A stretch of DNA of 63,511 nucleotides from an uncultured Clostridia bacterium (GCA_944376655.1 CALWDJ010000011.1:1-63511); one strand, 5' to 3'. Numbered from the stretch's first letter, positions 43,176 through 52,090 are shown. The notes: generated by a model from the sequence alone, not told the origin. Made by a program: numbers and translations.

Positions 43176-43217
43176 AAAAGTGCCGAGTCACGCTTTTACC
43201 CGTGAGTCGGCACTTTT
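43176..43217. terminator. Bidirectional terminator between thrS and azlD
   Basis: Stem aaaagtgccgagtcacg / cgtgagtcggcactttt, T-runs on both strands, between convergent genes. Confidence 0.9.
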
Positions 43218-43230
43218 TACATATCTATAT

Positions 43231-43557
43231 TCAGAAAACAAACTGCACCAGCAGCATATAAGCGACAGTGCCGCCGGCTATTGAAATAAGCATATTGCGT
43301 TTCCACAGATGCAGAACAGCCGTAAGCGCTATTCCTATAAGCTCGGGAATACCGTGGCTGCCGCCAAGAATATCAACGTCTTTAAGACAGTAAACTACAA
43401 GCATGCCGAAGATCGCCGCCGGGAGCGCCTGCCCGAGATAGCCTATGTATTTAGGCAGCGGCTTTTTGGAGGAAAAAACCAGAAAGGGCAGAAATCTTGT
43501 GAGCATGGTGGCGGCGGCGCAGAGCCCGATGGTGATAACCCGCTGCAAAAGTGTCAT
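43231..43557 (-). CDS. azlD: AzlD family branched-chain amino acid exporter subunit
   Basis: A 108-aa, four-helix protein: [22 protein letters not shown] and [22 protein letters not shown]. AzlD is the small partner of AzlC in branched-chain amino acid (and azaleucine) efflux. The ATG at 43557 overlaps the azlC stop (ATGA); the much longer open frame upstream is the azlC sequence in another frame. Confidence 0.9.
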   Translation of the reverse strand: MTLLQRVITIGLCAAATMLTRFLPFLVFSSKKPLPKYIGYLGQALPAAIFGMLVVYCLKDVDILGGSHGIPELIGIALTAVLHLWKRNMLISIAGGTVAYMLLVQFVF

Positions 43558-44255
43558 TTCCTGCCCACCGACCTTTCGACCGGCTTTCTGAGCAGGGTTA
43601 TAAAGCAGAGAATACACACCATTGTCGGTATCATAAACGACTCCGAGCCGAAAATCAAAAGACACGCCGCCGAGGACAGCACTCCGACCAGCGCCGTATA
43701 ATGCTTTTTCTCCTTGAGCCACTGCTCAAGAAAAATCACTGTGAACATGGCGGTCATCACAAATTCAAGCCCCTCGGTATTGAAGGTTATAAGCGAACCG
43801 GCTATGCCGCCGAGCGTGGCGCCCGCCACCCAGTAAAAGTGATTTAGCAGCATTACCGCGAACATGAACCAGCCGCGGTCGGTGTCAGCCGGAATATCGG
43901 CGGTGTAATTTATTGAAAAGCTCTCGTCGCACATGCCGAATATCAGGTACAGCTTTTTAAGCCCCGTGCCCTTGTACCTGTCAAGCATGGCTATTCCGTA
44001 AAACAGGTGCCTTGCCTGTATAAGCAGCGCCATAAGAAAGGTCTGAAGCGGGGCGAAGCTGCCCAGCAGCATGGCTGCCGCGACAAACTCAAGCGAGCCT
44101 CCGAAAATCGTAAGGCTCATTAGCATCGGGTAAACAAAGCTGAAGCCCGAAACATTCATATAAACGCCGTAGGAAAAGCCTAAAAACGAAAACCCCGCTA
44201 AAATCGGCAGGGTTTTCGGGAAAGCGGCGGCAAACGCTTTTTTAATCATCAGCAT
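43554..44255 (-). CDS. azlC: AzlC family branched-chain amino acid exporter subunit
   Basis: A 233-aa membrane protein with the AzlC landmarks [49 protein letters not shown] and [10 protein letters not shown]. It forms an exporter with AzlD. GGAG precedes the ATG. capA lies 18 nt away on the same strand upstream, so read-through is possible. Confidence 0.92.
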   Translation of the reverse strand: MLMIKKAFAAAFPKTLPILAGFSFLGFSYGVYMNVSGFSFVYPMLMSLTIFGGSLEFVAAAMLLGSFAPLQTFLMALLIQARHLFYGIAMLDRYKGTGLKKLYLIFGMCDESFSINYTADIPADTDRGWFMFAVMLLNHFYWVAGATLGGIAGSLITFNTEGLEFVMTAMFTVIFLEQWLKEKKHYTALVGVLSSAACLLIFGSESFMIPTMVCILCFITLLRKPVERSVGRK

Positions 44256-44273
44256 TACATCTCCGCTTCGGTA

Positions 44274-45614
44274 TCATTTAAAGGTGATTTCACAGCCTAT
44301 CGCCTGCTGACATTCGGTAAGTCCCGCCGCGACAATTTCCTTTGTGCGCTCGTAGGATTTTTTGGCTTTCGCCGCTGCCGTGGAGTCAAGTGAATATTTT
44401 GTGCTGCCGTCGTCCGGATTTTCAAGCGGATAAACCGTGTACTGGTAGCCGCTGCCGCCCCTGTACTTGTTTACCCATGTGGGGATAAGGTCGAGATCCG
44501 AAAGCACTGTGCCGTCGGCATTCTTGGTAAGCGTAAAGCTGAAAAGCAGGCCGTCCTCGGTGTGACCTGAAGGGCAGCTGTCCATCAGCTCCTGACGCTG
44601 GTTCGAGACGTAGTTTCCGGTGGAATAAAGGCAGACGGTGGTGCTTTCCCCGTCCTCCGAATGAATAAGCTCAACCGGCTGGATAACATGAGGATGGCTG
44701 CCTATTATCATATTGACGCCGAGGTTCGAGAGCTTCTGCGCTATTGTTTTCTGCCATGTGTTGGGGCTTGTCTGATACTCGTTGCCCCAGTGCATATAGA
44801 AAACAACATAATCCGCTCCCGCCTCCTTCATTCCGGTTATAACCTCTGCGGCGTCGGCATAGAAATCATCGATATGCTCATAGGAAAAGCTGTTTATAAG
44901 GTTGTTCGCCTCTTCCGCGATTATAGCGCCATTGAGATATTTCCTGCCGGGGGTCTGTCCCGTGGTCTCATAGGTGTAGTCGGCTATTCCGATTTTTATG
45001 CCGTTTATTTCCTTTACAAGATATGCGGGGTCGCTCTCGGTCTCCCTTGTGCCGGTAAACTCAATGCCCTTCTGCTTTAAAACCTGCGCCGTGCGCTTAA
45101 GACCGAAAAGACCGGTATCGTAGCTGTGGTTGTTTGAGGTTATGAGCAGGCTTAAGCCCGAAGCCTTTATCGCGTCGGCAAGGCTGTCCGGCGTGTTGAA
45201 TACCGGATATCCGCCGTAGCTGCCCGATTCTGTGCCTCCGAAGGTGACCTCAAGGTTTGCAACCGAAAGGTCTGCAGCCGCGAAATACGAGGCTGTCTCC
45301 TTGAAAAAGGCGCTGAAATCATAGTCGCCAGAGGAGGTTTTCGCCCCGTCAAGCTGGGTGGAGTGCACCATTATATCTCCGGTGCTTAATACCGTGGCGG
45401 TGGTTTCCTTTACTGTCTCCGATGAGTTTTCCGAGGAGGATAAAATGCTGCTCTGACCCGAGCTTTCGTTTTCCGATTCTCTGTCAGGCGAGAGCAGCGA
45501 ATTGACCGAAAAAACGACAAGCGCCACAACCGCGGCAATCAAAACCACACAGCAGGAAAGGAATATCCTGCGGCGCACTATCGCCTTTTGTCTTTTACTT
45601 CTTTTATTTGCCAT
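44274..45614 (-). CDS. CapA family metallophosphatase-fold protein
   Basis: A 446-aa membrane-anchored protein: basic N terminus, one helix (about 18-38), a Ser-rich linker, then a PGA_cap domain (about 70-425): VLSTGDIMVHSTQLDG, DLSVANLEVTFGG, LLITSNNHSYDTGLFGLKRT, VVFYMHWGNEYQTSP and MIIGSHPHVIQPVELI. The Asp/His/Asn set matches calcineurin-like metallophosphatases. CapA proteins take part in poly-gamma-glutamate or other envelope polymer export. No capBC is here. Confidence 0.88.
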   Translation of the reverse strand: MANKRSKRQKAIVRRRIFLSCCVVLIAAVVALVVFSVNSLLSPDRESENESSGQSSILSSSENSSETVKETTATVLSTGDIMVHSTQLDGAKTSSGDYDFSAFFKETASYFAAADLSVANLEVTFGGTESGSYGGYPVFNTPDSLADAIKASGLSLLITSNNHSYDTGLFGLKRTAQVLKQKGIEFTGTRETESDPAYLVKEINGIKIGIADYTYETTGQTPGRKYLNGAIIAEEANNLINSFSYEHIDDFYADAAEVITGMKEAGADYVVFYMHWGNEYQTSPNTWQKTIAQKLSNLGVNMIIGSHPHVIQPVELIHSEDGESTTVCLYSTGNYVSNQRQELMDSCPSGHTEDGLLFSFTLTKNADGTVLSDLDLIPTWVNKYRGGSGYQYTVYPLENPDDGSTKYSLDSTAAAKAKKSYERTKEIVAAGLTECQQAIGCEITFK

Positions 45615-45730
45615 TTCCTTCACCTTTTCGCTTTGAATAAACTGTATTCACACAGATTTTCCGACTTAACGGTAATTCTGATTTTTACCGAACAATACTA
45701 ATATATACTAAAACGGCGAAAAAAGCAACA

Positions 45731-45766
45731 AAAAAAGCGGCTGTCACGGTACAGCCGCAGTTTTTT
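45731..45766. terminator. Terminator of serCA
   Basis: Stem gcggctgt / acagccgc with loop cacggt and T runs on both strands (45737-45758 stem); directly after the serA stop on the minus strand. Confidence 0.88.
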
Positions 45767-45773
45767 CCGGATT

Positions 45774-46934
45774 TTAAATTACGCGGACGCGTATTACACC
45801 GTCGATAGCGCCTATCTTATCGGCGACGGCGGAGGTATCCGCCTCGTCAATGTCAAGCATTGAGTAAGCGTAGTTGCCGCGTGATTTATTAAGCAGGTTC
45901 TCAATGTTCACGTTATCCCCGGCGAAAATTCCGGTTATAGCGGTAAGCATATTCGGTATGTTCCTGTGGATAATACATACACGGTGCTTTCCGCTTCTCG
46001 GCATGGTGATTTCGGGAAGATTTACGGAATTTACTATGTTGCCGTTCTCGATGTAATCGATAAGCTCCCTCGCCGCCATGGAAGCGCAGTTGTCCTCAGA
46101 CTCGGGCGTGGAAGCGCCCAGATGCGGCACGGCGATAACACCGTCCACTCCGATAATATCGTCTGACGGGAAGTCGGTCACATAAGCCGCCACCTTGCCG
46201 GACTCAAGCGCTGCCTTGATGTCGTCTGTATTCACAAGCTCGCCGCGGGCGAAATTGAGGATACGCACGCCGTCCTTCATTTTCGCGATAGTGTCCTTAT
46301 TTATAAGACCTTTTGTATCGTCCGTAAGCGGAACATGAACGGTTATATAATCGCATTTCTCGAATATCTCGTTTATATCGTAAATATGAACCGCGTTGTG
46401 GGTAAGGTTCCACGCGGATTTTACGGAAAGATACGGGTCATAGCCGTAAACCGTCATTCCGAGAGCGTTGGCGGCGTTGGCTACCATAACGCCTATCGCG
46501 CCTAAGCCTACTACGCCTATTGTTTTGCCCTTGATTTCAGGACCCGCAAAGGCGCTCTTGCCCTTTTCCACCATTTTGCCGACCTCTTTGCCGTTGCCCT
46601 TTAAGGTCTTTACCCACTCAATGCCGGATATGACGCGGCGTGAGGAAATAAGCATAGCGGCAATGACCAGCTCCTTGACCGCGTTTGCGTTGGCTCCGGG
46701 GGTGTTGAAAACAACTATTCCCTGCTCCGAGCAGCGGTCAATCGGGATATTGTTGGTACCGGCGCCGGCTCTGGCTATCGCCTTAAGGCTTTCCGGAAAT
46801 TCCACATCATGCAGAGCGGCGGAGCGCACTATCGCGCCGTCGGCGTTCTCCACTTCATCGCCTATTGTATATTTATCGTCAAAAGCGGCAAGACCGGTTT
46901 TTGAAATCTTGTTATAGGTTTTAATCTTATACAT
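45774..46934 (-). CDS. serA: D-3-phosphoglycerate dehydrogenase
   Basis: A 386-aa NAD-dependent dehydrogenase for the first step of serine synthesis. Seen are the Rossmann motif GVVGLGAIGVMVANAA, ARAGAGTNNIPIDRC, LNFARGELVN (substrate Arg), and VPHLGASTPESEDNCA with the catalytic His. A short C-terminal ACT domain follows (HRNIPNMLTAITGIF). It shares one base with serC (TAATG). Confidence 0.95.
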   Translation of the reverse strand: MYKIKTYNKISKTGLAAFDDKYTIGDEVENADGAIVRSAALHDVEFPESLKAIARAGAGTNNIPIDRCSEQGIVVFNTPGANANAVKELVIAAMLISSRRVISGIEWVKTLKGNGKEVGKMVEKGKSAFAGPEIKGKTIGVVGLGAIGVMVANAANALGMTVYGYDPYLSVKSAWNLTHNAVHIYDINEIFEKCDYITVHVPLTDDTKGLINKDTIAKMKDGVRILNFARGELVNTDDIKAALESGKVAAYVTDFPSDDIIGVDGVIAVPHLGASTPESEDNCASMAARELIDYIENGNIVNSVNLPEITMPRSGKHRVCIIHRNIPNMLTAITGIFAGDNVNIENLLNKSRGNYAYSMLDIDEADTSAVADKIGAIDGVIRVRVI

Positions 46935-48016
46935 TACGCGTTCTCCTCCTCAAACTTCTTCATGAACTCTACCAGCTTCTGTACGCCCTCTGTCGGCATG
47001 GCGTTGTATATGGAAGCTCTCATTCCGCCTACCGAACGGTGGCCCTTTATGTTTACAAAGCCGGCTTTCTTCGCCTCGGAAACAAACTTGGCATCAAGCT
47101 CATCGCTGCCGGTAACAAACGGCACATTCATAAGCGAACGGTCCTCAGGCACCACAGTACCCTTAAACAGCCTGCTCGAATCGAGGAAATCGTAAAGTAT
47201 CTTGGCTTTATTCTCGTTGTACTTCTTCATTTCCTCAAGTCCGCCCATCTTCTTTATCCACTTAAAGGTAAGTCCGGCAATATAAATAGCGTAGCAGGGC
47301 GGAGTATTGAACATAGATCCGTTTTCAGAATGTGTAGCATAGTTGAGCATAGTTGGAGTTATATCCATCGCCTTGCCTATAAGGTCCTTGCGGATTATAA
47401 CTATCGTGACTCCGGCGGGAGCGACATTCTTCTGCGCGCCGGCGTAAAGCACACCGAACCTTGAAACATCGATAGGCTCTGAAAGTATGCAGCTTGAAAT
47501 ATCGGCCACAAGCGGCACGTCTCCCGTGTCGGGCAGCTCGTGATACTTTGTGCCGTAGATAGTGTTGTTCATGCAGATATGGACATAGTCAGCCTCGGGG
47601 TCGAAATCCTCTCTCTTTGTCTTCGGGATATACGAATAGGTCTTGTCGGCAGAAGATGCGACCGCTCTTGCCTTTCCGTATCTCGCCGCTTCCTTGTAGG
47701 CCTTGTTCGCCCACTGACCGGTGATAATATAATCCGCCTTGCCGCTGCCGGTCATAAGGTTGAGCGGAACCATGGCGAACTGGGTGGAGGCGCCGCCCTG
47801 AAGGAACAGGACCTCGTAATTATCGGGTATGTTCATTATCTCGCGGAGATCGGCCTCTGTCTGATCAAAAATCGCCTGATACTCCTTTGAGCGGTGGGAC
47901 ATCTCCATTACCGACTGACCGGTCTCACCGTATTCGAGCATTTCCGCGGCTGCGGTTTTAAGTACCTCTTCAGGAAGCATGGAAGGACCTGCGCTGAAAT
48001 TATAAACTCTTGCCAT
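46934..48016 (-). CDS. serC: Phosphoserine aminotransferase
   Basis: A 360-aa PLP enzyme making O-phosphoserine from phosphohydroxypyruvate: VYNFSAGPSMLPEEVL, LFLQGGASTQFAMVP, VADISSCILSEPIDV and GVLYAGAQKNVAPAGV with the Schiff-base Lys. GGGGGT precedes the ATG. First gene of serC-serA; serB is not in the window. Confidence 0.96.
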   Translation of the reverse strand: MARVYNFSAGPSMLPEEVLKTAAAEMLEYGETGQSVMEMSHRSKEYQAIFDQTEADLREIMNIPDNYEVLFLQGGASTQFAMVPLNLMTGSGKADYIITGQWANKAYKEAARYGKARAVASSADKTYSYIPKTKREDFDPEADYVHICMNNTIYGTKYHELPDTGDVPLVADISSCILSEPIDVSRFGVLYAGAQKNVAPAGVTIVIIRKDLIGKAMDITPTMLNYATHSENGSMFNTPPCYAIYIAGLTFKWIKKMGGLEEMKKYNENKAKILYDFLDSSRLFKGTVVPEDRSLMNVPFVTGSDELDAKFVSEAKKAGFVNIKGHRSVGGMRASIYNAMPTEGVQKLVEFMKKFEEENA

Positions 48017-48077
48017 TTATTTTACCCCCATAATTTTTCAGGACACATAAGCCTGATTTATTCAACAGATGTACTAC

Positions 48078-48106
48078 ATTATATTCTTCCGGCAATGATT
48101 TGTCAA
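48078..48106 (-). promoter_or_regulatory. Perfect SigA promoter of serCA
   Basis: Minus strand TTGACA (48106-48101), 17-bp spacer, TATAAT (48083-48078), about 62 nt before the serC start. Confidence 0.93.
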
Positions 48107-48164
48107 TGGGATTGTTAAAATGTTGTCAATGTTTTTGCAAAAAATTTAAAATATGCGAGAATGT

Positions 48165-48182
48165 TTGTTAAATATTTAACAA
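48165..48182. promoter_or_regulatory. Rex-type operator (perfect palindrome)
   Basis: TTGTTAAATATTTAACAA is an 18-bp perfect palindrome equal to the clostridial Rex consensus TTGTTAANNNNTTAACAA. Rex senses NADH/NAD+. The site lies 59 bp upstream of the serC -35 box, unusually far for direct repression; no other gene starts next to it. Confidence 0.6.
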
Positions 48183-48274
48183 TTACTTTAAAATAAGCGT
48201 ATCCCGCACCTGTGTTTTTACATTATATTTGCGGCGGGTGCCTGATATGCCGCTCAGTAAACACACAAGCAAAG

Positions 48275-48566
48275 AAGCTCCCCTCAAGTATCTGAGGTGA
48301 GCTTCAGCCTGTCGATAAACCCAAAATTTAATTTTTTAGCGGCGAAGAGCCGCTTTTTGTTTTTCCGGCGACAGGTGCGTCGAAAAAACTCCTTGTAAGC
48401 GAAAACCCGCTTAATAAGCGGGTTTTCAAGGGCACAGGGGTGGTATTGGCGGGGATAGAGTGCAGTCCGAAAATCTTTGATTTTCGAGCGAACGGAATCC
48501 TCGTCCAAGAGAGTGTCGACTTTTTCGACACTCTCAAGCTCCCCTCAAGTATCTGAGGTGAGCTTC
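48275..48566 (-). repeat. Hairpin-array element bounded by 31-bp direct repeats
   Basis: Two identical 31-bp copies (48275-48305 and 48536-48566), each an imperfect palindrome aagctcccctca / tgaggtgagctt, bound about 230 bp that hold further hairpins: agcgg-cgaaga-gccgct (about 48338), aaaacccgctt / aagcgggtttt (about 48404-48428) and repeat copy B. The open frames across it lack ribosome sites. It lies between the rhaB stop and the serC promoter region; the right copy, followed by ctttt on the plus strand, can act as a terminator. Confidence 0.65.
48458..48538 (-). repeat. Dispersed ~80-bp hairpin repeat, copy B
   Basis: Same unit as 275-354 in the same orientation relative to the upstream gene. 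The gagagtgtcga / tcgacactctc stem is perfect here (11 bp). Confidence 0.8.
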
Positions 48567-48593
48567 TTTTTATGTCTTGCGGTAAACTTATTA

Positions 48594-50060
48594 TCAGACG
48601 GAAAGGATTTTGATATAATCGGCGTATGCCTTCTCCCATAGGTCGTTTTCCGCAGGTACGTACCGTTTAAGCTCGGTCGAATCGGAAACGACCTTTCTGA
48701 TTCCGGCGAAATCTGCTATCTCACCGAGAGCTTCAAAGCATACGGCTATATTGCCCATCACGGTAGCCTCGGACGGACCGGCAAGCACCTCGGCGTTGCA
48801 GGCGTCCGCCGCCATCTGACAGAGCAGTCTGTCCTTTATTCCGCCGCCTAAAATATTTATGCGGCTGTATTTTTTGTCGCCCAGCTTTGAGAGCATATTG
48901 AAGGTATACTTGTACTTCATGGCAAGGCTTTGGTATATGCAGCGCATAACCTCGCCGCGGGTCTTCGGCACATACTGACCTGTACGCTCGCAGAATTCCT
49001 TTACCCTGCGCGGAAGATTTCCGGCGGTCTCAAACGCCGCGTTGTCAACATCTATGAAGCATTTGAACGGCTCGGACGCCAGCGCCTCTTTCTCAAGCTG
49101 GTCAAAGCCGACCTCCTCACCCTCACGTCTGAACTGACGGCGGGATTCCTGAATAAGCCAGAGACCCATTATGTTTTTAAGGAAACGCACGGTATCCCTG
49201 TACCCGCCCTCGTTTGTAAAGTTGAGCTGAGCCGCCTCGTCAGTGAGCACAGGCTCTTTGAGCTCTATTCCGAAAAGGCTCCATGTGCCGCAGCTTATGT
49301 ATACAAAATCGTCGCTCTCGCTCGGCGTAGCCACTACCGCGGAGGCGGTGTCGTGCTCGTTTACGGCAATTACCGGAACCTTTTTGCAGCCGAGCTCCTC
49401 GCATATCTCGTCGGACAGCATGCCGTAAATCTCTCCCGCCTTTATAACCGGCGGAAAGATTTTTTCAGGCAGACCGAGCCGGTTTATAAGCTCAAAATTC
49501 CAGCCTCTCTTTACAGGGTCGTAAAGGTTGGTGGTAGACGCTATACTCGCCTCTGCCTTAACCTCGCCTGTCAGCATATAGGCGAAAAGGTCGGGAGAAA
49601 GCAGCATTTTCTCGGCGTTTTCAAGCTGCTCCGGCTCGTGATTTTTAAGGTACATAAGCTGATAAACGGTGTTGAAGCGCATAAACTGCGTACCGGTGAG
49701 GCTGTAAAGCTCCTCTTTGGAAATTATCTGTTCAACCTCTTTATCAATACCCTCTGTGCGGGTATCACGGTAGTGAACCGGATTGCCGATGAGCTTTCCG
49801 CGCTTATCGATAAGTCCGAAATCGACGCCCCATGTGTCAATTCCTATCGCGTCAAAGCCGCCGTCGTTTACCGCCTTGGTTATACCTGTTTTAATCTCGA
49901 AAAACAGCCGCAGTATATCCCAGTACATAGTACCGCCCACTGTAACCGGATCATTGCTGAAACGGTGTATTTCACGCATATCGATTTTTCCGTCCTTAAG
50001 CTCTGCCAGCATCGCCCTTCCGCTTGACGCGCCGAAATCAAAAGCCAAAACTCTCTTCAT
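48594..50060 (-). CDS. rhaB: L-rhamnulokinase
   Basis: A 488-aa FGGY-family kinase phosphorylating L-rhamnulose. Seen are LAFDFGASSGRAMLAEL (phosphate 1), GIDTWGVDFGLID, NPVHYRDTRTEG, NEHDTASAVVATPS and RINILGGGIKDRLLCQMAADACN (adenosine site). It completes the rhaA-rhaD pathway from a separate locus. GGAGG precedes the ATG. A TATAAT without a matching -35 lies about 38 nt upstream, as in front of rhaA. Confidence 0.94.
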   Translation of the reverse strand: MKRVLAFDFGASSGRAMLAELKDGKIDMREIHRFSNDPVTVGGTMYWDILRLFFEIKTGITKAVNDGGFDAIGIDTWGVDFGLIDKRGKLIGNPVHYRDTRTEGIDKEVEQIISKEELYSLTGTQFMRFNTVYQLMYLKNHEPEQLENAEKMLLSPDLFAYMLTGEVKAEASIASTTNLYDPVKRGWNFELINRLGLPEKIFPPVIKAGEIYGMLSDEICEELGCKKVPVIAVNEHDTASAVVATPSESDDFVYISCGTWSLFGIELKEPVLTDEAAQLNFTNEGGYRDTVRFLKNIMGLWLIQESRRQFRREGEEVGFDQLEKEALASEPFKCFIDVDNAAFETAGNLPRRVKEFCERTGQYVPKTRGEVMRCIYQSLAMKYKYTFNMLSKLGDKKYSRINILGGGIKDRLLCQMAADACNAEVLAGPSEATVMGNIAVCFEALGEIADFAGIRKVVSDSTELKRYVPAENDLWEKAYADYIKILSV

Positions 50061-50160
50061 TTTGCTGCCTCCGTTTTAAAAGATATAAATACATTTTGAT
50101 TATATCAAAACGCGTGTCTAAAATCTATACTCTTAATTTACTTAAAATATGTCCTTAATA

Positions 50161-50189
50161 TTGTAAAATTTGCGTAAAACCGTTATAAT
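50161..50189 (+). promoter_or_regulatory. SigA promoter of the FkbM gene
   Basis: TTGTAA (50161-50166), 17-bp spacer, TATAAT (50184-50189), 28 nt before the start. Confidence 0.82.
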
Positions 50190-50216
50190 ATAAAAAACCT
50201 GAAAACAGAGGATATT

Positions 50217-51251
50217 ATGGAACAGAGTCTTTGGAAGTATCTTGAAAAATCGCGTAAGCCCGTGGTGCTTTACGGCATGGGCGACGGAGCAGACAAAATA
50301 ATAAAGGTGCTTGAGAGCCGCGGCATAGAATACCGCGGTGTTTTCGCTACCGACGGCTTTGTGCGCGATAAATATTTTCACGGCTTGAAGCTGTCCTCTT
50401 ATGCTGCGCTCAAAGAAAAATTCGGTGATATGACGGTGCTGCTCTGCTTCGGCAGCGCGAGACCCGAGGTATTGGAGAACATAAAGCGTATTTCAGCCGA
50501 GCAGGAGCTTTACGCGCCCGACGTGCCGGTCTTCGGCGACGGAATTTTTACGGAGGAGTATTACACCGAACACGAAAAGGATTTTGAATATGTTTTTTCC
50601 CGTCTTGCCGACGAAAAATCGAGAGAAACTCTTGAATGTTTAATAAACTACAAGCTGTCGGGGAAGCCGGAATATCTTTACCGGTGCGAGGTAAGCCCCA
50701 TTGAACCGCTCGGATTTCTCGGTCTTTCGGGACATGAAAACTACTTTGATCTCGGGGCATACAACGGAGATACCGTGACGGAATTTGTTACCCGTTTTCC
50801 GGATTATAATAGCATAACCGCCGTAGAGCCGGACGGCAGGAATTTTAGAAAGCTGTCTGCCGCGGCAGAAAAGCTCAGAAGCATCAGAACGGTAAACGCC
50901 TGCGTATCGGACACTGACGGTACAGCTGCCTTTTCCATGCGCGGCGGCAGAAATTCAAGCGCCGGAGGCGCTGATACCATAACATCAGTAACGGTGGACA
51001 GCCTTACGGAAAACACCGATGTGTCATTTATCAAAATGGATATAGAAGGCGCGGAATGCGCCGCCATAGCCGGAGCCGCCAAAACCCTGACGCTTAAAAA
51101 GCCGAAAATGCAGATTGCCTGCTATCACCGCACCGGAGACCTTACTGATATTCCTATGGCGGTAGACCGGATAAATCCGGACTATAAAATATATCTGCGC
51201 CACTTTCCCTGCCTGCCTGCGTGGGATACGAATTATTATTTTATTCCATGA
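50217..51251 (+). CDS. FkbM family methyltransferase with N-terminal nucleotide-sugar-like domain
   Basis: A 344-aa protein. Residues 1-110 resemble the Rossmann-like leader found in glycan-modifying proteins (PVVLYGMGDGADKIIKVL, VLLCFGSARPEVLENI). Residues about 165-330 are an FkbM-type SAM methyltransferase: NYFDLGAYNGDTVTEFV (SAM motif I), AVEPDGRNFRKL, FIKMDIEGAECAAIAGA and IACYHRTGDLTDI. Likely methylates a surface glycan or similar small molecule. Good GAGG upstream; monocistronic. Confidence 0.87.
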   Translation: MEQSLWKYLEKSRKPVVLYGMGDGADKIIKVLESRGIEYRGVFATDGFVRDKYFHGLKLSSYAALKEKFGDMTVLLCFGSARPEVLENIKRISAEQELYAPDVPVFGDGIFTEEYYTEHEKDFEYVFSRLADEKSRETLECLINYKLSGKPEYLYRCEVSPIEPLGFLGLSGHENYFDLGAYNGDTVTEFVTRFPDYNSITAVEPDGRNFRKLSAAAEKLRSIRTVNACVSDTDGTAAFSMRGGRNSSAGGADTITSVTVDSLTENTDVSFIKMDIEGAECAAIAGAAKTLTLKKPKMQIACYHRTGDLTDIPMAVDRINPDYKIYLRHFPCLPAWDTNYYFIP

Positions 51252-51279
51252 CATTCCACCTTTATTCTATGTAATAACA

Positions 51280-51510
51280 TTACCGTCTCAAACTGATCAT
51301 ATGTGCTTTCGCGAGCATTTCTGTAAGACCGCATAAATTCTCGTAATCCTGCTTGAGCGCGCATGCCCTGCGCTCCCGTCTTTTTATACGCTCCCTGACT
51401 GACGGCGCGTAGTTTTTTCCGCTTTTCGCCTTTCTTCTGAATCTCATTATCCACAGCCACTGCCATTCTATCCGCAAAGCCAGAAGCTTTAATTTTATTT
51501 TTTGTATCAT
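51280..51510 (-). CDS. Small basic protein
   Basis: A 76-aa Lys/Arg-rich protein with an N-terminal MIQKIKLKLLALRIEWQWLW amphipathic stretch and RFRRKAK, RERIKRRERR. AAAGGCAG lies about 10 nt before the ATG. No domain recognised; it could bind membrane or nucleic acid. The sequence composition is protein-like but this remains a moderate call. Confidence 0.5.
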   Translation of the reverse strand: MIQKIKLKLLALRIEWQWLWIMRFRRKAKSGKNYAPSVRERIKRRERRACALKQDYENLCGLTEMLAKAHMISLRR

Positions 51511-51607
51511 ATGTTTCACTGCCTTTATTTTTTTTGTGAGTTTTTCATACTCTTTACAGGAATTATAACAAATACAAAGTGTCGAAAAAAAGTAAAACGG
51601 GTCGGAT

Positions 51608-51636
51608 ATAAAAAAAATCCGCGGAAAATCCGCGGA
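51608..51636 (-). terminator. Terminator of the XRE gene
   Basis: Two tccgcgga palindromes 3 nt apart form a stem on the minus strand followed by T8, 18 nt after the XRE stop. Confidence 0.75.
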
Positions 51637-51653
51637 AATAGTTTAAACAGGGA

Positions 51654-51995
51654 TTATTTTGTCCTGCAATCGGCAATCATTGTTTTCATCACATTTAAAA
51701 TACGCCTTTGCTCACCGTTTGATAATTCGGAGAGCTTTTCATATAAATCCGAAGCAACATACCGGCTTCCTGCTATCAGAACATCTGCCAAAAGTCTGTC
51801 AGACGATACCTGAAGTGTATTGGCTATTCTGATAAATGCCTCCAAACTCGGAATTTTTTCTCCGCGCTCAACCGCTCCCGTATAGCTCAGACTCAAATCA
51901 CTTAACTCCGCAAGCTTTTCCTGCGTAAGCTTTAATTCTTTTCTGCGCTCTCTGATCCTTTTGCCTATATATGAATAATCCAATTCCGTCACCAT
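51654..51995 (-). CDS. XRE family transcription regulator
   Basis: A 113-aa protein with an N-terminal Cro/C1 helix-turn-helix (IGKRIRERRKELKLTQEKLAELSDLSLSYTGAVERG) and a C-terminal helical tail (ELSNGEQRRILNVMKTMI) common in small clostridial XRE proteins. The ATG at 51995 is chosen because the fold begins 11 residues later; the long open frame upstream reads into the operator region. Alternating GAGTA/TACTC half sites lie just upstream. Confidence 0.87.
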   Translation of the reverse strand: MVTELDYSYIGKRIRERRKELKLTQEKLAELSDLSLSYTGAVERGEKIPSLEAFIRIANTLQVSSDRLLADVLIAGSRYVASDLYEKLSELSNGEQRRILNVMKTMIADCRTK

Positions 51996-52016
51996 CTTTG
52001 CTGCAGGAATATATAA

Positions 52017-52090
52017 TACTCTAATTAGTATAAATAAAAAAGCAAAAGCAATACAGAATTTATCAGAGTAGATTATACTCAAACAGAGTA
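52017..52090 (-). promoter_or_regulatory. Operator region of the XRE gene
   Basis: GAGTA (52066-52070) - 5 bp - TACTC (52076-52080) - 5 bp - GAGTA (52086-52090), plus TACTC at 52017-52021 followed by an AGTA half 5 bp on. The evenly spaced alternating half sites suggest autoregulation by the XRE dimer. Confidence 0.6.

Larger units (their letters stand above)
48017..48270. other. serC regulatory region and spacer
   Basis: Contains the serC promoter (48078-48106), a second lone TGTCAA (TTGACA on the minus strand) at 48124-48129 and the Rex-type palindrome at 48165-48182. Nothing else recognisable. Confidence 0.6.

Noticed and set aside
42166-43191. 341-codon open frame antisense to thrS
   Set aside because: Mirror frame of a GC-rich, well-conserved gene; no ribosome site, domain or promoter. 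Long antisense frames are common here, as also opposite rhaB (48930-50027).
44274-45614. capA as part of a poly-gamma-glutamate capsule operon
   Set aside because: No capB, capC or ligase gene nearby; only a single CapA-fold protein is supported.
48930-50027. 365-codon open frame antisense to rhaB
   Set aside because: The rhamnulokinase on the other strand has full FGGY motifs; the antisense product has no recognisable domain or ribosome site.
37938-50160. Shared TGTCCTTAA before rhaA (37940) and before the FkbM gene (50150)
   Set aside because: At rhaA it is one arm of the AraC terminator; a 9-base match at two AT-rich sites is not enough for a common operator.
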